From PALSA-894 sp963757565 (lineage in GTDB: Bacteria > Pseudomonadota > Alphaproteobacteria > Rhizobiales > Xanthobacteraceae), in assembly GCA_963757565.1 (NCBI GenBank), contig CAVWSB010000011.1:124001-188000 (forward strand): a stretch of DNA of 64,000 nucleotides. The letters are read 5' to 3'. The position numbers were made by a program, and so were the translations under genes. Of the stretch, positions 10,905-21,097 are shown piece by piece; position 1 is the first letter of the stretch; each line of letters begins with the position of its first letter. The notes below the pieces were generated by a model. The model was given only the letters and a program-made list of their open reading frames with translations. It was not told where the DNA came from and made no database searches.

Positions 10905-11719
10905 GCTTCTCGGCCGGATGGCTGGCGCTGCGCGAGCCCTTTGACAAGCGTGCGCGCAACGCGTCCGTGCTCGCAGGCGGTCGCCGCGTGGGGGGCCGAC
11001 CGCGCTTCGGTCGCCGCGGTCGGATCTCGCCTGCGGCCTCGGCTCGACGCTGCGTGCGCGTCTCCGAACGGCTGCCGCGCCGCCAGAGCTGGCGGCTGGT
11101 CGACAACGACCTCGAGCCTGCTCGCGCGCGACCGCAGTGCTCTCGCGGCCGCCCGACCTGACGGTCGACGCCGGTGCCGGTCGACCTCGCGCGCGATCTG
11201 GAAGCCGCGCTCGATGGGCCGGTCGATCTGGTCACCACCTCGGCCCTGCTCGACCTCGTCTCGCACGATTGGCTCGACCGGCTCGTCGACGGAGGCGGCG
11301 GCACGGCGCCTGCCGGTCTATGCGGCGCTCAGCTACGACGGGCTGGCGACGCTCGACCCGGTGGATCCGAACTCGATGCCGCCGTGATCGATGCCGTCAA
11401 CCAGCATCAGCGCGGCGATAAGGGCTTCGGTCCGGCGCTCGGTCCGGAAGCGGCCGCGACCGCGCCGAGCCGGTTCAAGGCGGTCGGCTACAGGGTGACG
11501 CAGGGCGTCGTCCGACTGGGTCTTTGCCCCGAAGGATACCGAGATCCAGACCGAGGTGCTGACCGGATGGGCTGTCGCCGCCCGCGAAATCGGCGCGCCC
11601 GCCATCGGCGATGTCATCGCGCTGGCTCGCGCGCCGGCGCGACCACATCGAGGCCGGGCGGCTCATCCATGCGGGTCGGTCACGTCGATTTCTTCGCCCG
11701 TCCGACGACGACGCGCTGA
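10901..11719 (+). CDS. Class I SAM-dependent methyltransferase, frameshifted
   Basis: About 270 residues. The SAM motif I is VDLACGLGSTLRALSERLP near residue 40, followed by WRLVDNDLDLL (acidic ribose-binding residue) and VDLVTTSALLDLVSHDWLDRL. The C-terminus SMRVGHVDFFARPTTTR ends the protein at 11719. It is the last gene of the dehydrogenase, PTPS-like, GT and MT unit, coupled by ATGA to the glycosyltransferase. It overlaps the convergent RibD-like gene by 40 bases at the 3' ends. About five insertions occur, mostly in the first half. The acceptor is unknown. Confidence 0.7.
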
Positions 11720-12491
11720 GCCGACAGATCGCAGTCGAGCAGCACTTCGTCGCCGATCAGGTGCGCCCGCATCGGCGCGCGTAACGCCTCGTCGGCGCGC
11801 GCGATCGGAGCTTGAGCGTGACGCCGGTTTGTCCGGCGCCGATGATGATCGGCGCGACCATCACATGCAGCCGGTCGAGGCAACCGGCCGCAATGAAGCG
11901 CGACACCGTATGCGCCCCGCCCTCGATCAGGATGCGGCGAAATCCGCGTTCCGCCAGCGCAGCGAGGATCGCGGCCGGCGCGATCTCTCCGCCCACTGCC
12001 GGGACCTCCACAACCTCAACACCCGGCCCAAAGTGCGGCCGGCATACCTTCGGCGGTAACACCAGCCGCCGCACGCCGTCGTCGGCCAGGACCTGGGCCT
12101 CGGGTGAAAGCCGTCCCCGCGGATCGAGCACGACCCGGGCCGGGCTCAGGGCCGGCCACGCGCCGTACAGTGAGGAGCGGGTCGTCGGCGACCGCCGTCC
12201 CAATGCCGACCAGCACGGCGTCAACCAGGGCGCGCAGCCGATGGAGGTGGTCAGTCCGGCAGGGCCATTGATGTACTTGGAATGGCCGGTCACCGTCGCG
12301 ATCCGGCCGTCGATCGATTGCCCGATCTGGCCGACCACGACCAGATCGTCGACCGTGCCCCGGCGCAGCGGGCCGAAACGGTCCTCCCACGGCGGAGGGA
12401 GGGGGTCTGAACCGGTGCGAAAATTGCTTGGAACCAAACTCCAATTGACCGCGTTGCCGCTCGGGCCATCCGGCTCGTCTTGATGGGTCAT
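11680..12491 (-). CDS. RibD C-terminal/dihydrofolate-reductase-like reductase, frameshifted
   Basis: NADPH-dependent pyrimidine reductase fold as in the RibD C-terminal domain, about 270 residues. An N-terminal extension leads to the signature GQIGQSIDGRIATVTGHSKY, then VLVGIGTAVADDPLLTVR (another frame), RVVLDPRGRLSPEAQVL, and the C-terminal RRILIEGGAHTVSRFIAAG and LDRLHVMVAPIIIGAGQTG. No deaminase domain is present. It is divergent from the GTP cyclohydrolase II gene and convergent with the methyltransferase. Family members reduce the ribose side chain of the diaminopyrimidine made by GTP cyclohydrolase II, so it may serve riboflavin synthesis or the adjoining modified-pterin unit. Confidence 0.75.
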
Positions 12492-12676
12492 GTCTTCGCG
12501 GTGGTCTCTACAGCAATGGGAAGATGTGGGCGCTCTGCGAGATGATCTTCAGTAATTAACGGCCGTTCAGGGAACAGGGACTTCATCCCGCCACACTAAT
12601 CTGATACGCAGAACCTTGAACGCCGAAGAACTATCAATCGGAATAACACTGTAGTTCGCGGTTTTCACCCTGTCAT

Positions 12677-13890
12677 ATGGAATCCTCACGGAACATGAGT
12701 AAATCGAAGAACGGGAACGGACACGCGGGGAGCGGGGTGTTCGGTTCACCGGATCGCGTGCTGGTCAAGCGCGGACTTGCAGAGTTCCGCAGCGGCCGGC
12801 CAGTCATCTTCTCCTCAGCCGACAAGAAATATCTTCTCGCGCTTCCGGTCGACGGTCTCGACGAGGCCCGACTGCATGCCTTCGAGCAGCTTTGCGCACC
12901 CACCGTTCCACAACTTGTCGTGACGGCGCGTCGCGCGCGTGCGCTCGGCATCGAGTCGGCGGGAGCGGTTGCGCTTGACCTGGAGGACGGCGTTAGCTCG
13001 GACGAGATCTACTCGCTTGTTGCCGATGCGGACCCTGAGGAAGACGCCGACCTTGCTGGCGCGGCCGACGAACGCGCGGCTGCGGCAATCGAGCTTGCGA
13101 AGATCGCGCACCGTCTTCCGGCGCTCCTGATCGCGGAGATTGCGTCACCCTCCAGCGTGCTGATCGAGCCGCCGCTCGTGGTCGTCGCCTCCGAAGCGGT
13201 GAAGAAATTCCGCAAGGACGACGTTCACGCGCTGGAAATCGCCAGCGAGGCGAAGGTGCCGCTTCAGGGCGGTCATCGTCGACTCGCTTCGTCGTTTTCC
13301 GTGATGCGGTCGGCGGTGGCTCGGTGGCGGTGATCGTCGGCGAGCCGGATTTTTCCAAGCCGGTGCCGGTGCGTCTGCACTCGGCCTGCCTGACCGGCGA
13401 TGTGTTCGGCTCGAGCCGCTGCGACTGCGGCGATCAGCTTGCGCCTCGCGACTCAAGCGGCTGAACGATGAGGGCGGTGGCGTCATCCTCTATCTCGAGC
13501 AGGAAGGCCGTGGCCTCGGCCTTGCCAACAAGATGCGCGCCTACGCGCTGCAGGATGAAGGCCTCGACACCGTCGATGCCAATACGACGCTCGGCTACGA
13601 CGACGACGAGCGAGACTACGGCATCGCCGCGCGCATGCTGCAGAAGCTCGGCTGCACGTCGATCTACCTGATGACCAACAATCCCGCGAAGCTGGACGGC
13701 CTGACCGGCGCTCGGCATCGAGGTCGTCGGGCGCAAGCCGCTGCACGCGCCGATCAATGCGCATAATCGCCGCTACATGACCGCGAAGGCGATGCGCGCA
13801 GGGCACAAGCTCGACCACCTGATCGGTCGCGCTGCTGCGGAGGCGAGCGAGGTGCCGAGCGTGGTCAGGGCGGCCGAAGAGGTCCGCTAG
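12677..13890 (+). CDS. ribA: GTP cyclohydrolase II with N-terminal extension, frameshifted
   Basis: Converts GTP to 2,5-diamino-6-ribosylamino-pyrimidinone phosphate, formate and pyrophosphate. The catalytic half has the zinc block HSACLTGDVFGSSRCDCGDQ, ILYLEQEGRGLGLANKMRAY, the DTVDANTTLGYDDDERDYG segment and IYLMTNNPAKLDGL. An N-terminal domain of about 170 residues (SGRPVIFSSADKKYLLALPV, RARALGIESAGAVAL) is RibB-like in layout but lacks the acidic DHBP-synthase motif, as in Bradyrhizobium-type RibA. Insertions lie near 13270, 13445 and 13708. ATG 12695 is an alternative start. A strong terminator follows. It may feed riboflavin or the neighbouring cluster. Confidence 0.85.
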
Positions 13891-13912
13891 AGCGGCAATT
13901 CTGCGAGTTTTC

Positions 13913-13950
13913 ATCGGCGCGGGGCGAGAGCCTCGCGCCGATTTCATTTT
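13913..13950 (+). terminator. Rho-independent terminator after ribA
   Basis: A 13-bp stem (ATCGGCGCGGGGC pairing with GCCTCGCGCCGAT, one G-T pair), a GAGA loop and a TTTCATTTT tail, 23 bases after the ribA stop. Confidence 0.8.
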
Positions 13951-13974
13951 GTGGGTCGCCGGCGGGATGCTCGT

Positions 13975-13989
13975 TTAAGCGCGCGTTAA
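13975..13989 (+). promoter_or_regulatory. CtrA-type box TTAA-N7-TTAA
   Basis: TTAA, seven bases (GCGCGCG), then TTAACC: an exact match to the full CtrA site of alphaproteobacteria. It lies 120 bases upstream of the GGDEF gene and downstream of the ribA terminator, so the GGDEF gene is its only sensible target. Cell-cycle or motility control is inferred from the known role of CtrA. Confidence 0.55.
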
Positions 13990-14108
13990 CCATGATCTTT
14001 GCGCCGCGCGCCACCTTCGGCGACCTTCACCCTTTATAGAGCCTGTCGGCGTAAGCAAAAGTCCGGGGGTCCGGCGACGCGACCGCGCGTTCGAGCAGGG
14101 CCGGCTTC

Positions 14109-15330
14109 ATGTCGTTCGAGGTGAACACACTTTTCCTCCTCACGATCGATGTCGAGGCGATCCTCGGCCTGCTGTTGCTGCTGGTGTGGGTGCAGAACAC
14201 GCGCGTCACCGCGGTCGCGTGGTGGGCAAGCGGCGCACCTGATGCGCGCAATCTCGGTGATGCTCTACGGGCTTTACGGCTCGGTGCCCGATCTCGTTTC
14301 GATCGACCTCGCCGAACGTGATCCTGTTCTCGTCGTTCGGCGTGACGTGGAATGGCGCGCGCGTCTTCAACGGTCGCAACTGCGCTTCCGGGATCGCTGA
14401 TTGCCGGTGCCGGCGCTGTGGCTGCTCGCCTCGCAATGGCCGGGCTTCGAGGTCGGTCTCGGAGATGCGCGGCCAGCTCTCCGCGCTGATCATCGCGACC
14501 TACGCGTGGCTCACGGCCTACGAGTTCTGGCGCGGCCGCAACGAGCCGCTGGTCTCGCGTTGGCCCGCGATCTCGCTGTTCTTCACGCACGGCGCGATGT
14601 TTCTGTTGCGCACGCCGATCAACGCGCTGCTGCATGAGCAAGCGAGGCCGACACGCGTGCTCTCGAGCGCCTGGCTCAGCGTGCTCAGCCTCGAAGCCTT
14701 CCTGATGACGATCGCGACCGCCTTCATCCTGCTGGCGATGTCGAAGGAACGCACCGAACTGCGCCACAAGACCGCCGCGATGATCGATCCGCTCACCGGG
14801 TTGCTCAATCGCCGCGCCTTCCTGGCCGGACGCCGAGGCACTGTTGCAGCAGCAGATCGCGCGCGACCGGCCGATCGGCGTGTTGCTCGTCGATCTCGAT
14901 CATTTCAAGTCGATCAACGACCGCTTCGGCCATGCGGTCGGCGACAAGGTGCTGCAGATTTTCGCCAAGACCGCGCGGGCGGGCCTGCGGCCAGACCGAT
15001 CATCGTCGGCAGGCTCGGCGGCGAGGAATTCACCGTCGGTGCTGGCGGATGCCAGCCATGGACAACGCCTTCCTGGTGGCGGACCGGTTGCGCCGGACGC
15101 TTCGCCGCCGACGCGGCGGTCGTCGACGGCAGGCGATTTACGCGACCGCGAGCATCGGCGTGTCGGTGATCGTCGATCCGCAGCAGGACCTCGCGAAGCT
15201 GATTACACTCGCCGATCAGGCGCTGTATCTCGCGAAGGCGCGCGGGCGCAACCGCGTCGAGGTCGCGCCGATCGATGCGGTCGCCGAACGTAACACGATC
15301 ATCCGCGCCATCGAGCAGAGCGCCGCCTGA
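14109..15330 (+). CDS. Membrane-bound GGDEF diguanylate cyclase, frameshifted
   Basis: Predicted cyclic-di-GMP synthase. The N-terminal half has several membrane spans (TIDVEAILGLLLLLVWVQN, GSLIAGAAVWLLASQWPGF, SLEAFLMTIATAFILLAM). The catalytic domain starts at DPLTGLLNRRAFL and contains GVLLVDLDHFKSINDRFGHA and the active-site motif RLGGEEF. ASIGVSVI and the LADQALYLAKARGRNRV ending are also present. No clear RxxD inhibitory site precedes the GGEEF. Restored length is about 400 residues, with some ten insertions. A CtrA box lies upstream. It converges on the molybdopterin-subunit gene with only three bases between stops. Confidence 0.82.
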
Positions 15331-15333
15331 AGC

Positions 15334-17711
15334 TCAGGCCTCGCGACAGGCGCGCCAGATTTTTGCCGGTGTCGCCGGCATGTCGATGTTGACACCGCGT
15401 CCATCCGGAATCGCGTTCGCAATCGCATTCATGATCGCCGCGATCGAGCCGGTGGTGCCGGCCTCTCCGACGCCTTTCACGCCGAGCGGATTGGTCGTCG
15501 CCGGCACGTTGTGACCGGCATCGCGCACCGGCGGCATGTCCTCGGCGCGCGGCATCGCGTAGTCCATGAAGGTGCCGGTGACGAGCTGACCGTTCCCCTC
15601 GTCGTAGACCGCGGTCTCCATCAGCGCCTGCCCGATGCCCTGCGCGAGGCTGCCGACGAGCTGGCCCTCGACCAGCGTGTGATCGAGCACGACGCCGGCA
15701 TCGTCCACCGCCGCATAGGCGACGATCGTCGACCGCGCCGGTGTCGGGGTCGATCTCGACCTCGGCGATGTGGCAGCCGTTCGGAAAGGTCTGCGGCGTA
15801 TCGACGGTCGCCTTGGTGTCAAGCGGATCGCCGCTGGCCGTCGGCGCGCGCCGCGACCTCGAACAGCGACGACGCGGCGGTCGGTGCCGACCACCTCGAA
15901 ATGGCCTTCGCTGATACGCGATGTCGGTTTCGGCTGCTTCCAGCATTGCCGGATGCGATCGGCTTTGCCTTCTCCAGCATCAGATCGACCGCGCGATACA
16001 GCGCGCTGCCGACCGTCATGGTGGAGCGCGAGCCGACCGACGGGTTGCCGCTTCAGGCCGAGATTCGTGTCGCCGTGGCGATGCGCGATCTGCGCAGCCG
16101 GAATGCCGAGCTTCGCTGCGATCAGGCGCGGATAGATCGTCGCGTGGCCTTGGCCGGTGTTCTGCACGCCGATGCCGAGCACGAGCCTGTCGGCGCCGGG
16201 AAACAGCAGCGACGCGCTCTCGGTCGGCAGCGCGCCGGCATGTTCGAGAAAGCACGAGATGCCGATGCCGCGCAGCTTGCCGCGCTTGAGCGGCCTCGCG
16301 CTGCGCTGCTTGAAGCTCGGTCGTAGTGCGCGAGCGCCAGCGCCTTGTCGAGGATCGGCGCGAAGTCGCCGCGAGTCGTAGGTCGTGCCGACCGCGGTCT
16401 TGTAGGGGATCTGCTCGGCGCGGAATCAGATTGCGCCGCCGCAGCTGGACCGGGATCGATGCCGGTGATCCGCGCGGCCTCGTCAACGAGCGCGCTCGAG
16501 CGCGTAGTTCGCCTCCGGCCGTCCGGCGCCGCGATAGGGCCCGGTCGGCACCGTGTTGGTGAAGACGCATCGCACGCCGACCGTGATGTGCGGGATCGTC
16601 ATACATGCCGGGAAAGCAGCGCGAGAAATTGTTCGTCTGGATGTGCGCGCCCGGGCACGCCGATGAAGGCGCCCATGTCGGCGATGTGCGTCACGCGCAG
16701 CGCGAGGAACTTGCCCTTCTCGTCGAGTCGCAAGCTCCGCTTCGGTGACGGTGTCGCGCGCCTGCTGGTCGGAGAGGAAGGATTCCGAGCGCGTCGCCAT
16801 CCAGGCGACCGGCCGGCCGGTGAGTTTCGCGGCGACCAGCAGCGCGGGATATTCCGGATAGGCCGCGGTCTTCAGGCCGAACGCGCCGCCGACATCCTCG
16901 GTGATGACGCGTAGCTTCTCGCGTGGGCAGTTCCCATCATCGCGACGAGCTGGTCGCGCTGCGGCCGCGCGCCCTGCGAGCAGGAGCGCAGCGTGTAGCT
17001 GTCGGTCGCGGCGTCGTAGCGCGCGGTCGCGCCGCGCGGCTCCATCGTGTTGACGACGAGGCGCTGGTTCACGCAGGACGTCCGCGCCACATGCGCGGCG
17101 CTCTGTGAAGATCGCTCGCGATCTCGCGCGCGTTGGTGCCGTCGGGTCCGGCACTGGGCCCGGCCAGTCGAGCGCGAGGTTGCCGGGCGCCTCGGGCAAG
17201 AGTTGCGGCGCGCCGTCGGCGAGCGCGGCGCGCAGGTCCGCGACCGCATCGGCAGCTCCTCGTAGTCGACCGCGATCAGTTCTGCGGCGTCCTGCGCCAG
17301 CGCCAGTCGTCTCGGCGACGACCAGCGCGACCGGCTGACCGACATGCATCACGCGGTCGCGCGCGAGCGCCGGACGGAACGGCATGATCAGCTTGCTGCC
17401 GTTGCGCCCGTCGAGCGGCGGATGCACCGAGCATCGAGCCGACGCCGGCCGCGTCGATGTCCTTGTGGGTCAGCACCGCGACGACGCCTTTCGCTGCGCG
17501 CGCTGCCGTCGAGGTCGATTGCTGTGAATGCGTCGCGTGCGCATGCGGCGAGCGCACGAACACGCCGTGAGCCTGATTCGGCTGCGGCGCGTCCTCGACG
17601 AAACGCCCGCGCCCCGGACCAGCGCGACATCCTCGACGCGCGGCTCGAAATGATGCTCGTGCTTGTCGGCTTTGGTCCACGCGACGCTCCGTTCCCAGAC
17701 GCGCCTGTCAT
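15334..17711 (-). CDS. Xanthine dehydrogenase/CO dehydrogenase-family molybdopterin-binding large subunit, frameshifted
   Basis: Molybdenum hydroxylase large subunit of about 780 residues. The N-terminal aldehyde-oxidase a/b hammerhead contains GRFVEDAPQPNQAHGVFVRS. The MoCo domains contain MEPRGATARYD, ITEDVGGAFGLKTAAYPEY, GVQNTGQGHATIYPRLIAAK and the C-terminal LGVKGVGEAGTTGSIAAIMN with the catalytic-Glu motif GEAG. Many insertions are present. No 2Fe-2S small subunit or FAD medium subunit is adjacent, which is unusual because these enzymes are normally encoded as three genes. It ends the minus-strand operon, 32 bases after the Rid gene, suggesting an aromatic or N-heterocyclic substrate. 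Confidence 0.8.
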
Positions 17712-17743
17712 AGCGCGAGCAGGCGGGCCACCGCGATCGGCGG

Positions 17744-18152
17744 TTATTCCGGAACGACCGCGGTCGCCTCGATCTCGATCTCGCGCGCTTGCTCTCCAGC
17801 AGCCCCACGACCTGCACCACCGCCATCGCGGGATAGTGCGTGGCCGATGATCTCGCGATAGGCGCGGCCCAGTTCGCTTGCAGGCTCGCGCGGTATTCGT
17901 CGAGATCGACCACGTACCAGGTGAGCCGAACGAGATGTTCCGGGCCGGCGCCGCCTTCGGCGAGCATTTCCAGCATGTTGGAGAAGAGCTGGCGCGCCTG
18001 CGCGGCAAACCGTTCGGGGAAATTGCCCATCACGTCCCAGCCGACGAGGCCGCCGTGACGATGATGCGGCCCTTCGCCGTCATGCCGTTGGCGTAGCCGA
18101 GCGGACGCGGCCAGGCCGGCGGCTGCAGGCGTGCGCGGGAGGTCGTCGTCAT
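17744..18152 (-). CDS. Rid (YjgF/YER057c) family protein lacking the deaminase Arg
   Basis: About 135 residues with the Rid trimer-fold blocks GWDVMGNFPERFAAQARQLF, SNMLEMLAEGGAGPEHLVRL, TWYVVDLDEYRA and the terminal EIEIEATAVVPE. In imine-deaminating RidA an Arg follows Pro in the strand before the VEI end; here that strand reads YPAMAVVQVVGLL, so the Arg is missing and the protein belongs to the Rid4-7 side of the family. Rid genes are known neighbours in aerobic 2-aminobenzoate-CoA clusters, where a ring imine or enamine arises. One missing G near 18060 and one insertion near 17860 are needed for a continuous frame. Confidence 0.75.
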
Positions 18153-18212
18153 CGGCGATGGGCACGAGCGGTATCGGCTTTCGGTGGCGTCATGGCCTTG
18201 ATCCCGGAATGT

Positions 18213-19880
18213 CTACGACGCGAGCTTGCGGGCGGCCTGCGTTCGGCGGCGGCCTTGCGCAGTTCGAAGCGCTGCAGCTTGCCGGTCTGCGTCTTCGGCA
18301 AGGCTCGCGACATATTCGATCGCGCGCGGATACTTGTATGGCGCGATCGTCGCCTTCACGTGATCCTGCAAGCGCCTTGGTCATCGCGGCATCGCCAGCG
18401 TGTCCCGTCGCGCAGCACCACATAGGCTTTCACGATCTGTCCGCGATCCTCGTCGGCGACGCCGACCACGCCGCATTCGGCGACCGCCGGATGCGTCAGC
18501 AGCGCGGATTCCACTTCGGGCCCCGCGATGTTGTAGCCGGCCGAGATGATCATGTCGTCGGAGCGCGCCTGGTACCAGAAGTAGCCGTCGCGCATCCATC
18601 ACGTAGGTGTCGCCGGTGACGTTCCAGCCGTTCTGCACGTATTACGCTCTGGCGCGTATCGGCGAGATAGCGGCAGCCGGTCGGGCCCTCGCACCGCCAG
18701 AAGCCGACCGATGCCGGGCGCGCACTCGCGGCCCTCGTCGTCGATCACCTTTGCCTCGTAGCCGGGCACGGCCTTGCCGGTCGAACCGGCGCGCACGCTC
18801 TCCTGCGGCGCGCCGATGAAGATGTGCATCATCTCGGTCGAGCCGATGCCGTCGATGATCTTCATGCCGGTCGCCTGGTGCCAGGCCTCGAAGGTCGCCT
18901 TCGGCAGCGCCTCGCCGGCCGAGACGCATTTGCGCAGGCACGAGATGTCGTGGTCGAGCGAGCTTCGGCAGCATCGCACGGTAGGCGGTCGGCGCCGTGA
19001 AGCAGATCGTGGCGCGGTATTTCGCGATCGCCGGCAGCAGCGTCGTCGGGCGGCGCCGTCTCGAGCTGGATCGTGGTGGCGCCGACGCGGAACGGGAACA
19101 GCACATGCCCGCCGAGGCCGAACGTGAAGGCGAGGGGCGCCGAGCCGATGAAGCGGTCGTTCGCGTTCGGCTGCAGCACATGGCGTCCGAATAGGTGTCG
19201 CAGGTTGCCAGCACGTCGCGCTGGAAATGCATCGTGCCCTTCGGCTCGCCGGTGGTGCCGGACGTGAAGGCGATCAGGCAGACGTCGTCGCTCGCCGTGT
19301 CGCAGGCGTCGAACCTCTCGTAGCCAGGCTTGGCCATCAGCGTTTCGAGGCTCGTCGAGCTTGTCGTGCCGAAATAGACGATGCGCTGAAAGCTCGCGCG
19401 CCAGCGGCTTTGGCCTTCTCCATCTCGTCGGCGAGCCGCGCGTCGCATAGCGCGAGCCTGATCTTCGCCTTCGTCGACGATGGTCGACGAGCTCCTTGGC
19501 GCGCAACAGCGGCATGGTGGCGACCGTGATGCCGCCCGCCTTGATCACCGCCAGATAGCCGGCGATCACCATCGGCGTTGTTCGGCGCGCGCAGCAGCAC
19601 GCGATTGCCCGGCACCATGCCGAGATCGCGCGTGAGCACATTGGCGATGCCGATTGATGCGCTCGGCAAGCTGCGCGTAGGTCAACGTCTCGGTCGGCGA
19701 CATGATAGCGAGGCGATCGCCGTCGTCCGCCACAACCCAGCGGTCGACGAACTCGCGTCACGCAGTTGAGCCGGTCCGGATATTGCAGCTCAGGCAAGCG
19801 TGAACCGGAACTCCGGCCACTGGCGCCTGCGGCGGCAGGTTGTCGCGCGCGAACGTATCGACATGTCCCGATCGGATCAT
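18213..19880 (-). CDS. Benzoate/2-aminobenzoate-type CoA ligase (AMP-forming), frameshifted
   Basis: Activates an aromatic carboxylate to its CoA thioester with ATP. About 550 residues from MIRSGHVDTFARDNLPPQA. Adenylation motifs visible: LIAFTSGTTGEPKGTMHFQR (P-loop), GIGSTEMMHIFIG and DGYFWYQARSDDMIISAGYN, which leads into the hinge IAGPEVESALLTHPAVAE. The C-terminal PKTQTGKLQRFELRK Lys motif is also present. About ten insertions; the C-terminal stop at 18213 is my best frame choice. Lying between the Rid protein and acyl-CoA dehydrogenase, and divergent from a 2-aminobenzoyl-CoA monooxygenase/reductase-type gene, it is best read as a 2-aminobenzoate or salicylate CoA ligase. Confidence 0.8.
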
Positions 19881-19891
19881 GGCGCTCTCCA

Positions 19892-21097
19892 TCATTCCGC
19901 CGCCAGCGCCGGTTTCGCCGGGCGGTTCTTCAAAGCCTCGCGTGCGATGACGATTTTTTGAACCTCGGTCGCACCCTCGTAGATACGCAGTGCGCGGATT
20001 TCGCGATAAAGCTCTTCGACCTTCTCGCCCTTGGTGACGCCGCGGCCGCCGTGCAGCTGCACGGCGCGGTCGATTACGGCCTGCGCGATTTCGGTCGCGT
20101 ACATCTTGGCCATCGCGGCTTCGCGCGTGACGCGCGCCGCGCCCAAACCTGTCGGGCCAACGTCCTTGGTCCAGGCCGCGCGATAGACCAGCAGCGCCGC
20201 AGCATCGACCTCGGTGGCCGATTCCGCGATGGTAGCCTGCGTCATCTGCAAATCGCCGAGCGGCGCGCCGAACAGATTGCGCGTGGCGGCATGCTCGACG
20301 GTCTCGTGCAGCGCGCGGCGCGCGAAGCCGAGTGCGGCGGCGCCCACGGTCGAGCGGAAAATATCGAGCGTCGCCATCGCGACCTTGAAGCCTTCGCCGG
20401 GAGCGCCGAGCCGGTTCGTCACGGGAACGCGTACCGCGTCGAATTTCAGCGTCGCGAGCGGATGCGGCGCGATCACGTCGATGCGCTCGGTCACCGAAAG
20501 TCCAGCCGCGTCGGCGTCGACCATGAAGGCAGAAAGGCCCTTGGCGCCCGGCGCCTCGCCGGTGCGGGCGAACACCACGTAGTGGTCCGCGATGCCGCCA
20601 TTCGAGATCCAGGTTTTCGCGCCGTCGATGCGAATATGCGCGTTGCCGTCCGGCGTCGCGGTGGTCGCCATCGCCGCGACATCGGAGCCGGCTTCCGGCT
20701 CGGACAGCGCGAAGGCCGCAATCGCTTTGCCGTCGCGCACGTTCGGCAGATACCTCTGCTTCAGCTCTGGCGTGCCGTAGAGCGAGATCGAGCCTGTCCC
20801 AAGCCCCTGCATGGCAATCGCGAAGTCCGCGAGCCCGTCGCGGAACGCCAGAATCTCGCGCGCGATGCACAGCGTCCGCACATCGAGCTTTGGGTGCAGA
20901 CCGCCGAATTCGGCCGGCACGCAAGCCTTGAGAAACCCCGCCTTGCCGAGTGCGGCGACCCGCGCGCGGCAGGCTGCATCCACATCATCGTGCGGCAGCC
21001 CGGGCAGCGTGGCGTCGGCCCAGCGCGCAAGCTCCTCCGCGAAGCGGCGGTGATGCGCCTCGAAGAACGGCCAGCTGAGCGTTTCGGCAAGCGACAT
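19892..21097 (-). CDS. Acyl-CoA dehydrogenase (intact)
   Basis: FAD enzyme of 401 residues introducing a 2,3-double bond into an acyl-CoA, transferring electrons to ETF. It is one of few unbroken genes in this part of the window. Motifs: AFALSEPEAGSDVAAMATTA (FAD/substrate), GAKTWISNGGIADHYVVFAR, VQLHGGRGVTKGEKVEELYR and RIYEGATEVQKIVIAREAL, carrying the usual catalytic-Glu position (YEG). The start MSLAETLSWPFF overlaps the upstream hydratase stop as TGATG; the ligase gene follows 11 bases after its stop. It probably acts on an alicyclic or ring-opened CoA intermediate of the aromatic pathway. Confidence 0.9.
   Translation of the reverse strand: MSLAETLSWPFFEAHHRRFAEELARWADATLPGLPHDDVDAACRARVAALGKAGFLKACVPAEFGGLHPKLDVRTLCIAREILAFRDGLADFAIAMQGLGTGSISLYGTPELKQRYLPNVRDGKAIAAFALSEPEAGSDVAAMATTATPDGNAHIRIDGAKTWISNGGIADHYVVFARTGEAPGAKGLSAFMVDADAAGLSVTERIDVIAPHPLATLKFDAVRVPVTNRLGAPGEGFKVAMATLDIFRSTVGAAALGFARRALHETVEHAATRNLFGAPLGDLQMTQATIAESATEVDAAALLVYRAAWTKDVGPTGLGAARVTREAAMAKMYATEIAQAVIDRAVQLHGGRGVTKGEKVEELYREIRALRIYEGATEVQKIVIAREALKNRPAKPALAAE

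Noticed and set aside
12492..12676. FMN riboswitch upstream of ribA
   Set aside because: The 185-base leader lacks the conserved FMN-aptamer blocks, so no riboswitch is called.
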